Assembly: GCA_947462335.1 (NCBI GenBank)
Contig: OX381705.1
Location: forward strand, 39,363,770-39,427,769
Origin: Harmothoe impar
Taxonomy: Eukaryota; Annelida; Polychaeta; Phyllodocida; Polynoidae
DNA: 64,000 bases
Direction: 5' to 3'
The notes under the pieces: model-generated
Told to the model about the DNA's origin: nothing
Seen by the model: the letters and a program-made list of their open reading frames with translations, nothing else
The model's database searches: none
Shown here: positions 1-11,223 of the stretch, one piece after another
How positions within the stretch are numbered: the first letter of the stretch is position 1
How the letters are laid out: each line of letters begins with the position of its first letter
Translations under genes and position numbers: made by a program

Positions 1-2
1 CT

Positions 3-53
3 GTGAGACCTAGAAGGGCTCCAGCAAAGTTCAATGACTATGTGCCTAAATAA
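3..53 (+). pseudogene. C-terminal tail of a Ty3/gypsy pol, cut by the window edge
   Basis: An open frame from the first bases ends at TAA (51-53) and reads about 16 residues of the form RPRRAPAKF-DYVPK. A short Arg/Pro-rich tail of this kind commonly ends gypsy integrases. Its place upstream of a purine tract and an LTR (284-435) supports this. The rest of the element lies left of the window, so its integrity cannot be judged. Confidence 0.5.
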
Positions 54-283
54 CTGTTCTATTTCAGAGACTGATATATTTGTGTTTCTGACACTACTGT
101 TCATGTTAAAGTAACATCACATAAAGATAAGAGTTATCGTTATCAGTAATCTCAAGAGATAAAAGACTCCTTATAGTATACTACAGTATTCTCAAAAAGA
201 CTCAAAGACTTTAAGTTCATTGACACCAATAAGGGATGTCTAATGTTGTGTTTATTCCAGCATATATATTAAGTGTGGAGGAG

Positions 284-435
284 TGTTGTGTACTTACGTC
301 TACCGCTACTGCGAGTGACGACTTCCCGTGAACGGCGGCACCTCCGGTCTTTGTACTGCCCATATAACATGCTATCCGTTCACTAGTCTACTACGACGTT
401 GGTCATACGTAATAAACTACTTCACGAACATAACA
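284..435 (+). repeat. LTR (3' LTR) of the gypsy element at the window start
   Basis: A segment of about 152 bp starts TGTTGTG and ends ATAACA, giving TG...CA ends. The purine-rich GTGTGGAGGAG lies immediately upstream (273-283) as a polypurine tract. It holds a TATA-like CATATAAC (361-368) and AATAAA at 411-416. Length and ends resemble the LTRs of element A (17598 and 44679), but the sequence differs. Its partner LTR would be outside the window. Confidence 0.55.
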
Positions 436-1030
436 CTTAGCTGGGTGTTTGCGAGGGGTGGTCTGGGGGAGTAGGCAGGCTGGTATATCCGGCCAATAAA
501 AACCTGCTACCGAACTCACCTTATGTGTATCCCGAGATGTGTATAGATCTATGACAAGCTGAATAAAGCGGAAGGAGGCTGTCGACTCAAGAGAATCGTT
601 ATTGTGAACCGCTAACTCTAGTATTAATACCGGTAAGTTGCCAAACGACGAATATAGATGGTTGCGCTTTGAACTGCATATTCCCAACAGTTGTCTACCA
701 TACCACTTCTTTATAAACAGTAAATAATACTACCTGTACGAGTCATACATGTGCTCTTGTTGTGATTTTCAATTCTCCGTAGAGGGGGTTGGCGGATTTT
801 GCCAAAATGGAAGGAGTCGAAGCCACCGGGACTACTTAGTCACTAAATCTATACGCCATAAGGTACTAAGTAGTTTTTCTTAATCTGATATAATGTAATT
901 TACTCGAAATGTAGAAATGAATTAATCTAGTAGGTATCTTAGGGGTAGTAGAAAGGAAGAATATACCAGTATCCTGTAATCACATAGATAATGCCGAACT
1001 ATTTTCCGGAAATCATTCCGCCATGACCGT
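436..1030. other. Unassigned sequence between the LTR and the LINE fragment
   Basis: I see no coding region, repeat structure or RNA gene. Open frames on the minus strand (403-687, 922-1272) have no recognisable domain and no typical protein composition. Confidence 0.4.
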
Positions 1031-1049
1031 ACACGCAGTCTACACGCAC

Positions 1050-1540
1050 CAAGATCGTTGGGTGCCGACCTGCATATGGCAAGCCGAATGCATCCACAGA
1101 AGACAAGAGACATCCCAAAACAAGAAACACTAATCAGACCCAAGTACGCAGACGACATCGGATGGGCCGATGCGAACTCCAAAGAGCGCATGGAAGCTGA
1201 AAAGACTGAAACACTGCCAAAGCTAACAAACAGAGGCCTACAAATAATCAAAGCAAAGACCGAAAAATTCACCGTCTCGAGGCAGAGCAGCTATGAATAG
1301 TATGATTGGAAAAAGTGCAAAATCCTGGGCAGTCTCCTAGATAGGCCTACAACAGACGATATAAAGAGAACGAAACAACTTGCAAACAATGCCATGCGGA
1401 AGCTAGAGCACATATTCACAAACAAACACCTAGCAACCCAACTGAAAATTAGAGTAGGCCTAGGCCTATTCAGAACCTGCATAGAAAGTAGTAGGCCTAT
1501 CTTCCTATTCCGCATTAGGCTGATGATTAGCTAGATGATC
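1050..1540 (+). pseudogene. LINE reverse transcriptase fragment, 5' part of a split copy
   Basis: The plus strand reads an RT palm segment with the YADD box (PKYADDIGWA, about 1142-1171). A thumb/connection segment follows with KCKILGSLLD, QLANNAMRKLEHIFTNKHLA and LKIRV. One in-frame TAG (1298-1300) breaks it, and no start or upstream domains remain. The same element resumes near 4215 after two insertions. Three TAGGCCTA octamers (1342, 1455-1468, 1492) lie in the frame and appear to add residues (GLGL, RP) to otherwise LINE-like text. A dead copy. Confidence 0.75.
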
Positions 1541-1570
1541 ACTGTACAGCACCATTTTGTCTGGTACCAG

Positions 1571-3342
1571 CCCAGCTAGCACCTTACATAAAAATAACTA
1601 GTAATTTCATGATATAATTTTTCGTTCCCAAGATGTCACATACGCAAGAAGTTTTTACGTGTCCCCTTGCATGGGTTCTTGATGTAACAATATTTATGTG
1701 TATTTTATATAAACATATTCATATAAAAGAGACATATTTATCAGTGATACCTTTGGACTAAACAATAATGGCATATATATGACTAGCTGTAAAAGATGTC
1801 TAAAACATGTAAATATAGACACGTCAAAAAGATGTGATATGGAGATATCTACAAGCATGTTCTAGGGATGACATTTATACCAGTTTTGAGTATACCCCCT
1901 CCCCAGTAGTGATTATAAATCAGATAGGATAATTAGGATACCTCTGAGGGAGATTGTAGACATCATATAGTTATGTCCATTTTATGTCAATGTATGACAT
2001 GTCCATGGGCACTCTGCATAGGAAACAAACACTTGCTCTGTGAAAAACACTTTGCAGGCATTTTCCATTCCTTACAGACGCATTTATCCTAGCCAGGAGG
2101 CCCAGCTGTGATATCAGCCCAAAACCAGAATTTCTTCTTATACAATCTCAAAGAACACAGAAAAGGTGTCCACCCATGTGCCTTGGTTATCCAACTATAT
2201 TTCAACTAGTCACTGTAACACAAGTGACACCTTATATATCACAGAGGAAATTTAGTCCAACCTTGTCCCTCATTGTAGTTTATACAATTAATTTGATCCA
2301 ACTTTTCAATGAAGAATGACTGAATGCTGATCAAAATGTGACAACCTTGCAAAATGAGACCAAGTGTTGGAGTTCAGAACTGTAATAGGTCATATTCTGA
2401 CAAGATTGTGAAGTCAAAATAATAGGAGTATGGATTTATTCCAATATGACATATCTATGACATCACAATCTTATCAGAATATGACATCTATAAGTCGACA
2501 TTACTATATCCTATCATAGTTCTGAGCTCCAACACTAGGCGTCTCATTTTGCAATGTGATCACATTTTGATCAGCATTCCCCCATTCTTGATTAAAAGTT
2601 GGATGAAATCAATTCTACATACTGCAATAAGAGACAAAATTGGACTAAATTTCTTCAGTAACATTTAATGTGTTACTTGTGTTACAGTGACTTGGTGAAT
2701 TATAGTTGGACAGCCAAGGCACATAATGGGACACCTTTTCTGTGTCTTTTCAAATTGTATAAGAAGAAATTCTGGCTTTGGGCTGATATCACATCTGGGC
2801 CTCCTGGCTAGGCTAAATGTGTCTGTATGGAATGGAAAATGCCTGCAAAGTGTCTTTCACAGAACAGGTGTTTGCTTCCTATGCAGAGTGCCTGTGTACA
2901 TGTCATACATTGACATAAAATGGACATAACTATATGATGTCTACAATCTCTCAGAGTTATCCTAAATATCCTATCTGATTTATAATCACTACTCGGAGGG
3001 GGGTATACGCAGCACTGGTATAAATGTCATCCCTGCAACATGTCATGTACATATCTCCATATCACATCTTTTTGACATGTCTAAATTTATACGTTTCAGA
3101 CATGTTTTAGGCCTACAGCTGGTCAATTATATACATCATTATCATTAAGTTCAAACATATCGTTGATATGTATTTTTTAAAATGTAAATATACTTATGTA
3201 AAATACCCATGCAAAGGGACACGTAAAAACTTCTTGCGTATGTGACATCTTGGGAACGACAATTGACATCATCCAATGATGTCACGACCAATCAGAAAAG
3301 GATGTAAAAATGATGTAATTTACATGAGTTTTGCTAGCTGGG
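1571..3342. mobile_element. Foldback element, copy 1 (CCCAGCTAGC termini)
   Basis: The first and last several hundred bases are inverted copies of each other. An example is the tract with ACGTGTCC and CTTGCGTATGTGACATC, seen near 1640-1665 and again, reversed, near 3220-3250. The ends are CCCAGCTAGC and GCTAGCTGGG, with the dinucleotide AG directly on both sides (1569-1570, 3343-3344). There is no transposase ORF; the 67-aa frame at 2726 lies in an arm and is a shadow. A second copy in the opposite orientation is at 46860-48634. Non-autonomous DNA transposon. Confidence 0.85.
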
Positions 3343-3382
3343 AGTGCTGTTTCTTCTACTAACTATAGCAGCCAGCTGGTTA

Positions 3383-4121
3383 GGGTAAATGTGGGTAATA
3401 TCGCGCACCTAGTGACGATATTACCCAAATGTTCCAAATTTAGATAATCTGGTGTCATTAAAAAACTTTTTTTATGTGTTTATACAAAAATAAATCTTAA
3501 ATAAAAAAAATGGAGAAATTCTTTCATACCAATCACATCCCCTGCTCGGCTAAGCAGGGGCCTAAAAGTCTGGTTAAATTTTTGGGTTATATCATCATAG
3601 TTTCGGGTATATCGCTTATATCATTTTGTTATATAGCTCACCCATTGAAATACAGTGTATTTTACCATTTGGCTACATCCGCGCACCTGTTTTCACACCT
3701 AAAGTGTGAAAACAGGGTGCTTTACCCCACATGCTCTCACACCTCTATGGTGAGAGGTAGCATACCCAAAATAACACATATTGTGAAAGACTTTTCTCTT
3801 TATTTCATTGTCATTTATTTTATTTTATCTTATTCTTTGAAAAGTGAGCGATATAACAACATGCCTGGGCGATATCAGCTCTATGGGATTTAGTATAGAA
3901 ACTACTGATTTAGCAAGTATTGAAAATACCAAATATTAGGTTATTTTGTTCATCTCTGGCTCCTGAAATACATGTATAGCACAGGTAAATGAAATACATT
4001 GAAAGGATACTTAATATAAAGTCGCCAACTAAAACTTTTTTTTTTTTTTTTGTTGAAAAAATGTGCCTTTTAGGGGGGGTGCGCGATATTACCACATGCG
4101 CGATATTACCCACATTTACCC
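3383..4121. mobile_element. TA-flanked MITE, GGGTAAAT family, copy 1
   Basis: Terminal inverted repeats of about 25 bp begin GGGTAAATGTGGGTAATATC. TA is duplicated on both sides (3381-3382, 4122-4123), as in Tc1/mariner-type insertion. Internally there are repeated ATATCGC/GATATTACC words and small hairpins (near 3686-3720 and 3729-3760). The 127-aa frame at 3510 has no recognisable domain and is not conserved in the second copy at 51292-52055. Confidence 0.85.
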
Positions 4122-4214
4122 TAGCTGAAGCTGGTTCCTGTCATGTCCAAAATTTGGAGTTTTAGGGGCCATAAACTTTTCGGTCATATGCCTCTATTGT
4201 GGGTCCTTAGAATC

Positions 4215-4666
4215 ACTGCAACTCGCTAATGCAGAACTGTGGACAGTGAATAAGAACAAAGAGAACAAGATCAACTCCTTCCCAGACAACTACTATGCAA
4301 AGCAATCAACGTAAAATGGCCGAGAAAAATGACGAGCGAAAACCTCTACAAGAAAACAAAACAACAAAAATGGAGTGACACAATCAGAACGAGGCAACTG
4401 AGATAGTACGGACATGTAGAGAGATTACATGAAGAAACACCAGCGAAGCAAGCGCTAGCAGAGGCTAGACGGAAAGTGAAGAAACCCAGAGGAGGTCAGA
4501 CAACAATGTGGCTAAAGGTCCTGGAGAAAGACCTAAATTAAGGGACTAAACTTGACAATCAAGGAAGCAGAAGAAACTGCAAAAGACAGAGAAGAATGGA
4601 GGAAAATAGTCTGGAAATCAAGAGCGCCATGTGTCAGAGACACTTAGTGCGTTACTGAAGAAGAAG
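4215..4666 (+). pseudogene. LINE fragment, 3' part of the split copy
   Basis: It continues the RT-like frame of 1050-1540 with text such as AELWTVNKNK, KMTSENLYKKTKQ, QKWSDTIRTRQL, YGHVERLHEETPAKQALAEARR and KPRGGQTTMWL. These are typical of the C-terminal part of LINE RTs that end in a short repeat tail. Stops and frameshifts are present. The copy ends in (GAA)n at 4660-4666, its 3' tail. 3343-3382 and 4122-4214 are short spacer remnants between the insertions. Confidence 0.7.
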
Positions 4667-5430
4667 TAGCCGAATGGGTAAACTTTGGATGTAGATCGTT
4701 TATAGGGTGTGTAAGTAACCGGATGCGACGATAAAAAACGGTGATTTAATATAAATATAAATTAATATAAATATAAAAATATAAATTTCTCGGCAAAGAA
4801 AGACTTCTACTGTAAATGCCTTTAGATTAGTGTGTGTCAGACATGTATCCCCCCCCCCCCAGCCATGTGCTATTTTAGATAAGAGACACCTGGAATGAGA
4901 TATTTTCAAGTTTCCAAAAGCCCTCATACCTAAAGCATACCGCACCGTGACTTCTTGTCCTGATTCAAGGGTTTTCGTGGCCACAACTTAAAGAAAACGG
5001 GTAGGCTTTCGCCCCCTATTGTAGTTGAAAGGGAGACGGTGAGACATTCTACATGCTCTCAAGGGGGGTAGGGGTAAAAAATCACCACCCACCGACTGTA
5101 ATTAATTAATGAACACTTCCTAAAGCAGAAATTGCAGAAAAGCCCTCCCGTATTCCTGTAAATTGGGGTGATTTTGACTCACTTTTGCCATATTTCATGC
5201 CATAAGTTTGTGAAATACCAGGATTTATAAGATTTATGGTTGTTATTTTGTACATATACATTAATCCTCTGGGCTCAAAAATATAAAACAAAAAAAGTTC
5301 CATTGGAAGGTTTTCAAATTGCCAATTTTACGTTGAGCCAAAGTCACCCCGGCTTTTGGGTGACTTTGGCTCAAAATATTTTTGCATAGGGGCATTGGCC
5401 TACTTTTTACCCATGGGAGATATTATGAAT
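4667..5430. other. Unassigned sequence with a C-run and a small palindrome
   Basis: No gene is visible. There is a C-run at about 4850-4860. The word GAGCCAAAGTCACCCC and its complement form a hairpin at 5335-5375; the same word recurs twice at 10918-10958. This may be a MITE remnant into which the DIRS-like element landed. Confidence 0.4.
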
Positions 5431-5742
5431 TTTACCTCGTGCTACCTTAAAGTGTTCCAGAAGTCCACAAGAAGGAAGAGCGCATGCGCGTGTGACGTCA
5501 GTTCGAGTTGAGTGATTTTCAGCGTCGTGATGACTTTGGTAAGTAGAGCGTTTAAAATCATCTTTTTATGTATTTTGGCCATGTGCAAAGATAATTATAC
5601 ATTATTGGAAAGCTTCTAGTTTATAGAAGCGGTCGATCACTTTTTTAAAGTGAAATTTAATTGGATTAATGAAGTTTGTCTTGTTTTGCTCAACAGACGC
5701 AGTTGAAGACAAATGATTTCGTTCAGCCGGGGTTGCTAACTC

Positions 5743-7243
5743 ATGATGGCGAACGCTGAGACAAACGAAATGATAACCACACCTGTCATGGGACATGAAG
5801 TTGAGATTCAAACATCGGATTTACCGCAAGATAAGAGAGAAGATTTACGGTCTAAGGCCAAGAGTTTATCCAAGAAAATGTCAAAGAAATCCAAGTCCAA
5901 AGATGCCACCCCGACAACAGGCGATCAAGACGCTGTAACCGGGGCGGCTACCAACCAATCAGCGACCATTACGGATCCTAAATTAGCATACCCAACGCCA
6001 AAGAGAGGCTCGGGAGCCAAAGCTGCACCGAAGATGGCCGAGCGCCGGCCGAAGAGAGCCGAGCGTCCTAGAAAGGAGACGCAGGTGGCAATGGTTTGTG
6101 ATGAAGCTCCGAGACAGGGTATGTTTGAACTTTTCGATCAAAATCAGTACCCCCAACAGCATTACCCGACGTTTGGAGGATTCCCATACCACATACCGGA
6201 CTATGGGGATGCTTACCCGAACTATGATCCAAATTATGACGCCGCACAGCCGATTGATGGCTGGTTCGGGCAACAACAACAACAACAACAGGAGGTGCGT
6301 CAATTGCACGCTATGTCTGATTCATCTGACAAAGAGCTAGAGGAAGAAGAGGTTCAAGAGAACCCCGCCCCACTGTCACCGCCTGAAAGATCTGAGCAGG
6401 ATACGCAAGTAGTGGGGGAGACAAAGGAGGATCCACTAGAAGGCGGAGCCTTTGCCAAAAGGATAAAGCAGCATCAAGGGAGGAAAGACATATATCCGAC
6501 TGTAGGTAAGAAAGTCCACACACAGCTGGCGAAGATGGTTAACGATTACTATATCAACAACTTCGAAGAGAAGACTTATGATGCACTTATCAGCAAGCAT
6601 CCTAGGATTGCAAACATTCCCAGGTTAGTTACTTGTCGCACTAATAACGAAATCTTTGAAGGCCTACCAGCGACGGTGAAGACCGCTGATAGAGAGTTAC
6701 AGAAGCTACAGACCGGCCTAGCAGCAGCAATCTCAGCCTTAACACCCGTTTGGGAATTGATGATTGCTAAAGGGGAAGGCGATGAAGCCTTAGATAAGGC
6801 TTTGGATGCTTATTGTGATGCTTTAGAGTTAATTGTCCACACATCATTAGGATTGATCGAGCGCCGAAAGGCGTTAGCAAAGCCTCACATGCAGTCAGAT
6901 TTTGCTAAAGTGGTGATAAAAGAACTTAAAGATAAAACGGATAAGGGCGAGTACATGTACGGTACCAAGCTCACGGAAACCATGAATAAAGCTGAACAGG
7001 CCAAGAAGCTCTCGGAGAAAGTGATGTTCAAAGTGCAAAGCGGATGCACAGGCTGGTAACCCAGCTAAGAAAGCTAAACATGGCAACAAGTTCGCTAACA
7101 ACCAGCCGAAGCAGGGAGGAGCACGCTATGGTGGGTTCCACTACCAGCAACGCATGCCCGGGTTTGTACCAAGTCACCAGGGCTACAACCCAGCGTACCA
7201 ACAGGGCTACAGCCAGGGGGGCTTTCGACCGAGAGCTTTGTAG
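5743..7243 (+). pseudogene. Gag-like protein of the DIRS-like element, frameshifted near its end
   Basis: The frame opens with ATGATG at 5743 and runs 438 codons to 7059. The N-terminal third is Lys/Ser/Thr-rich and basic (KKMSKKSKSKD), followed by a Tyr/Asn/Gln-rich stretch with a run of seven Gln near residue 180. A more ordered C-terminal half (from about KDIYPTVGKK) is probably the capsid domain. After about 7040 the natural continuation lies one frame over: a Gly/Gln/Tyr/Asn-rich tail (NPAKKAKHG to GGFRPRAL) ends at TAG 7241-7243, so a single-base indel broke the gene. Assignment rests on position and composition, since DIRS Gags are poorly conserved. Confidence 0.6.
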
Positions 7244-7249
7244 GTTTGT

Positions 7250-8239
7250 AAATGAATGGACAAAATACAACTCTGATCCATGGGTACTGTCTCAAGTGTC
7301 AGGTGTGAAGATTCCTTTTCTAGAAGAGTCAGGCCTACCCCAGAGAAGAGGGAAAAGTTTGATAGAGTAGCTAGGGAAATCTTAGAGCTGGAGGAAGTCT
7401 CCATCAAAGAAATAGCAGGCCTTGTAGGCCGGATGATTGCCTATGCTGTAGCATTAGACTTTGGGGCAGCACATATTAAACTCTTAGAAATAGAGAAAAA
7501 TGTGGCTCTGAAAACAAACAAAGGGAATTTTGATGCTACAATGACTCTGTCTGACAGAGTCAAGGTGGACATTCAATGGTGGATAGATCATCTCCCTTCT
7601 GGAGAGAGAATCATAGACAAGGGGGACCCTACCCTAGAAGTCTACACTGACGCCTCAGGTGAAGGTTGGGGTGCCCACAAGGGCACTAAGACAGCCGGGG
7701 GCAGATTTATAGGAGAGGAATTGGAGGAGCATATTAATATCAAAGAATTAGTAGCTATCCTTTTTGGTCTTCAAAGTCTGGTCAGACAGAAGAGTAAACA
7801 CATCCAGATTATGACAGACAATACCACTGCATTGCCCCATGTCAAGAACATGGGGGGAGTAAAGTCACCCGCATGTAACGAGATATCCAAATGGATATGG
7901 ATTTGGGCTGAAGAGAAAGGTAACTGGCTTTCAATAGCACATGTCCCCGGAGTGGACAACGTACTAGCAGACTACAAGTCTAGGAATTTCTCAGATGACT
8001 TGGAATGGGAATTAAATCAAAAGTTGTTCCAAAAAATCTGTAAGGTTTTCGGCACACCAGAGGTGGATCTGTTTGCTTCAAGAATAAACAGAAAAATTGA
8101 GAAATATGTGTCTCTGAACTATGAGCCAGATGCTTTCACATTCAATTGGACTAATATGTTCTCTTATGCTTTTCCACCTTTCAGCGTCGTGGGCCATGTA
8201 CTACGCAAGGCGCTGCAGGATGGGGGTGGAATCCCTTGA
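7250..8239 (+). pseudogene. DIRS pol with the reverse-transcriptase core deleted, RNase H retained
   Basis: A short RT N-terminal stretch reads FVNEWTKYNSDPWVLSQVSG (from about 7244), typical of the start of DIRS pol. Within about 20 codons it jumps to the RT thumb (EKREKFDRVAREILELE) in another frame, so the fingers and palm, including the YxDD site, are gone. RNase H is well preserved: VYTDASGEGWGAH, NIKELVAI, IMTDNTTAL and HVPGVDNVLADYKSR carry the acidic D-E-D-D set. It ends with VDLFASRINRK and AFPPFSVVGHVL, the usual DIRS tail. It cannot encode a working polymerase. Confidence 0.8.
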
Positions 8240-8433
8240 TCGTACCGGACTGGCCAACACAGTGGTGGTACACCCGTCTACTGCGCCCAGATACACGGAG
8301 AATCAGGTTCCGCCCACATCAGGGCAATCTGATGGCACACTGCAAACCACGACAGCACATGCAGAGGACACCGCTGCTCACGTGTCTACTGGAGTAACTC
8401 AGGTCACAAGAAAAGTGTATAAAGTGGGCAAGA

Positions 8434-9243
8434 ATGATATGCCATTCATTTATTTTAGATAAAGGTGTAGATGAAGAGACTGTTCGATTTATTATGAACG
8501 CTTGGAGAACCTCATCTAAATCTACTTACAAAACCTACCTTCGTAAGTGGGCTAATTACTGTATTGAAGAAGGTGTTAGTGTTCTAAAACCTACTCTGCC
8601 TCAGGCACTGAAATTCCTTAGATTACTACATAACCACGGTTGTGGATATATATATTCAGCCTTGAATACAGCGCGCTGTGTGCTCAGTTTGATATTGGAC
8701 AAATATGATGGACATGATTTTGGGAAACATCCTACTGTCTGTTTCTTAGTAAAAGCAGGATACGAGAGGCCACCGGCACCACGTTACGCAGCGTTCTGGG
8801 ACGTTAAAGCAGTGTTATGGTTGTTTAAGGACTGGGGTCCTAACAAACAACTGGACATAAGAGACTTACCAAGAAGTTGGTCATGATGTTATTATTGACA
8901 TCCGGCCAAAGGGGACAAACCATTCTTAAAATGGTTTTGAAGAGTATGACTGGTCAGTGACGACACAGGCTGTGTCTTCAGGTTTCAAGAATTGTTAAAG
9001 CATAACCGGCTGGGAGACCCCTTAAACACCCTAAGGTTACTGCCATTCAATGCCTGCAAAAGGCTATGTGTGGTCAATACTCTAAAAGTGTACCTAAAGA
9101 AGTCTAAGGAGGTTAGATCCAACCCAGAGGGGTCACTTCTCCTAACCACAGTCCCACCTTTCCACCCTCCATCGAGAGCCGACTGCAGGTCTTGCTATTG
9201 CCATTGTATGTGCCACTACAGGCCACACAAACAACCATCTTGA
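8434..9243 (+). pseudogene. Tyrosine recombinase remnant of the DIRS-like element
   Basis: From 8434 the frame reads an N-terminal SAM-like core-binding domain (AWRTSSKSTYKTYLRKWANYC, LPQALKFLRLLH). The start of the catalytic domain follows, and the frame stops at 8884. Continuing in shifted frames are LLLTSGQRGQTILKM (the region of the first catalytic Arg) and LKHNRLGDPLNTLRLLPFNA. The downstream H-x-x-R box and nucleophilic Tyr are not found before 9243. Inactive. Confidence 0.7.
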
Positions 9244-9767
9244 GAGAAAAAAGAAATAATGCAGCCAGCTGCCTGGCTGCCCTGTCTGCCTGCCTGAGAG
9301 GGGAGATCAGCTGTGACCCAGTTATACCTGGGCACAGGTGAGGAGAGGGTAGGTGGTGACCCCTAGTAATCAATACATGAACCAACCGTATGACTCTTGC
9401 TTCTAACCATCAACATAATGTTGCTATCAGCTGGAGATTTCGAGACAGTGAGTCTACTTAGCACACACAATGAATAGTTAAAGACTCAAGAGAAAAAGAA
9501 ATAAAGTTGAAAGTATGTTAAAGAAGTGGTTGTTTCACTTTGTAAAAAAATAAATTTAGAAAAAAAAAAACTATCATTATGGAAGTCCAGAAAGTAAAAA
9601 TTTTGTGGGAGGTTCACAGCTTATTCTTTGGAATAAAGTGGAGGGATTAAATAGTTCCGGACTTAACAAATATTTTGACTATCTGTATTGATAGGAATGA
9701 AGAATCTCAAAAGTTGCTCTAAACCTCTCTTGGACTTCCGGAACACTTTAAGGTAGCACGAGGTAAA

Positions 9768-10175
9768 ATATTGGGATTAAAGTGAGCTTACCTGTTAGTA
9801 AACTTTGATTACTATTTTACTGAGGGCAACCTGTAGTGTTGCGGAGAGTACACGCCCTACCCGCCTCACCCTTTGAAATTCTAAATTTAAGAATTTTGGC
9901 GGTGTACTCATTAGTTGAGTAGTATATATTTTTGGTGACTACGATTGCCTCGAATTAATTAAGTAGGGCAGGTTAGCTCAAATGGATATTTTATTAAGTA
10001 AGTGTTCCTTAATTAATTGTTAAGCTTCTTCATTCACTATCGCTCTGAATACTGACGTCACACACGCATGCACTCTTCCTTATTGTGTACTCTCCGCAAC
10101 ACTACAGGTTGCCCTCGGTAAAATAGTTATCAAAGTTCACTTACAGGTAAGCTTACTTTAATCCCAATATTAACG
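9768..10175. mobile_element. Inverted-repeat element next to the DIRS right end
   Basis: About 85 bp at the left (AATATTGGGATTAAAGTGAG... to GCGGAGAGTACAC) return inverted at the right (GTGTACTCTCCGCAAC... to CTTTAATCCCAATATT), with few differences. Inside, a stretch with TGACGTCACACACGCATGCACTCTTCC matches, in reverse, the DIRS left-end region at 5480-5505. It is therefore probably a small derivative of a related DIRS element. No ORF. Confidence 0.65.
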
Positions 10176-10998
10176 CCACATGGGATAGAAATCTTGAAAT
10201 AAGTACATAAGCTAATTTTAAAAGAGAAATTGATTACTATCTACATGATTGCACTATAAATCCTGAGGGGGAATGTCCAATGAATATAAATATATATATA
10301 TAGGAATGAAGATAGACGGAGTCAGATATATATAGATTTGGCCTTAGTTAATTGTGGCTGGGCCTATGCCCTATTTATTCACATAAGTCATAATGACTAG
10401 ACACCGACAATTAACTGAAAAAAAAAATTATAGTCAAGCATAACCAACATGGTGTGTGGTTGCTGCTGGAGGGAGAGTCACTGGTTGGTTGCCACAACAC
10501 AACCACCCCACACAGGTATAGTTCCAGGTGTGTAGGCTAGGTGGGAGAGTGGTAGGTGCAATGGAGTATATCCAGGGAGTCTTTATACTACCATACAGCA
10601 AACAGTATACTACACATAAAAACATTTTGGTGAAAAAATGCAAAATTTTGAAAATATTGTCCCAAAAAGCTCGTTTTTGACTTTTTTGATGGCACACATT
10701 TTCTCTGCCATGCAAAATTTGAAAATATTGTCCCAAAAAGCTAGTTTTTGACTTCTTTGATGGCACACATTTTCTCTGCCATGAATTTCATATTGTCAAA
10801 ATTTAGCGAACACTCATTATGACAAAGGATTGAGGTAAATATGAATTTAAAATAATAATCTTTAACATTGAAGTGTAATTAGATTCTCCAGGGCTTGTGG
10901 CAGCACATTTTCATGTTTGAGCCAAAGTCACCCCTAAGAGCCAAAGTCACCCCATTTTCCACGGGAAAACCAAAAAAAAATCATCAAAGTACATTTTC
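10176..10998. other. Non-coding sequence with a 71-bp tandem duplication
   Basis: A 71-bp unit beginning GAAAATATTGTCCCAAAAAG is repeated directly at 10650-10720 and 10721-10791 with few changes. A short TA microsatellite lies near 10290-10302. GAGCCAAAGTCACCCC occurs twice at 10918-10958. The minus-strand frame 10434-10766 runs through the tandem repeat and is not a gene. Confidence 0.5.
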
Positions 10999-11171
10999 GT
11001 GCATTATATTGTCGGCACAATATAAGGATATATTTTAAGAGACAGACTATAGCCTCATGCTTCCACTATCCGCCGCCAGGTGGACCCACACATATATATA
11101 CCCACTGGAGTCGACCGCGGCTTCAGACGCCATGTTGTAATCATCAGGAACACTACCTGTGATTTTTTTTT
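10999..11171 (+). repeat. Split direct repeat A1
   Basis: 173 bp, from GTGCATTATATTGTCGG to a run of nine T. I find no difference from A2 at 15687-15859. It contains a perfect ACAATATAA/TTATATTGT-type inversion at its outer end and probably the element's promoter region; gag starts 53 bp downstream. Confidence 0.93.
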
Positions 11172-11223
11172 CTGCAGTAAATTCTGCACGAACCTGCGGT
11201 AAAGCCGCATTTACGTCTTAACC

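Larger units (their letters stand above)
5431..9767 (+). mobile_element. DIRS-like tyrosine-recombinase retrotransposon, defective
   Basis: The ends are inverted: the left end TTTACCTCGTGCTACCTTAA (5431 on) matches the reverse of the right end (9731-9767) over about 36 bases with few mismatches. Inverted termini and the order Gag, RT-RNase H, tyrosine recombinase on one strand are hallmarks of DIRS elements. Gag is frameshifted, the RT core is deleted, and the recombinase lacks its C-terminal catalytic part. 9244-9730 holds only an untranslated 3' region with A-rich tracts. Confidence 0.75.

Noticed and set aside
2726..2929. 67-codon ORF repeated at 47273-47476
   Set aside because: It lies in the arm of the foldback element; similarity of the two copies reflects transposition, not protein selection.
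3510..3893. 127-codon hydrophobic ORF in the GGGTAAAT MITE
   Set aside because: Not preserved in the second copy (51292-52055) and without a domain.
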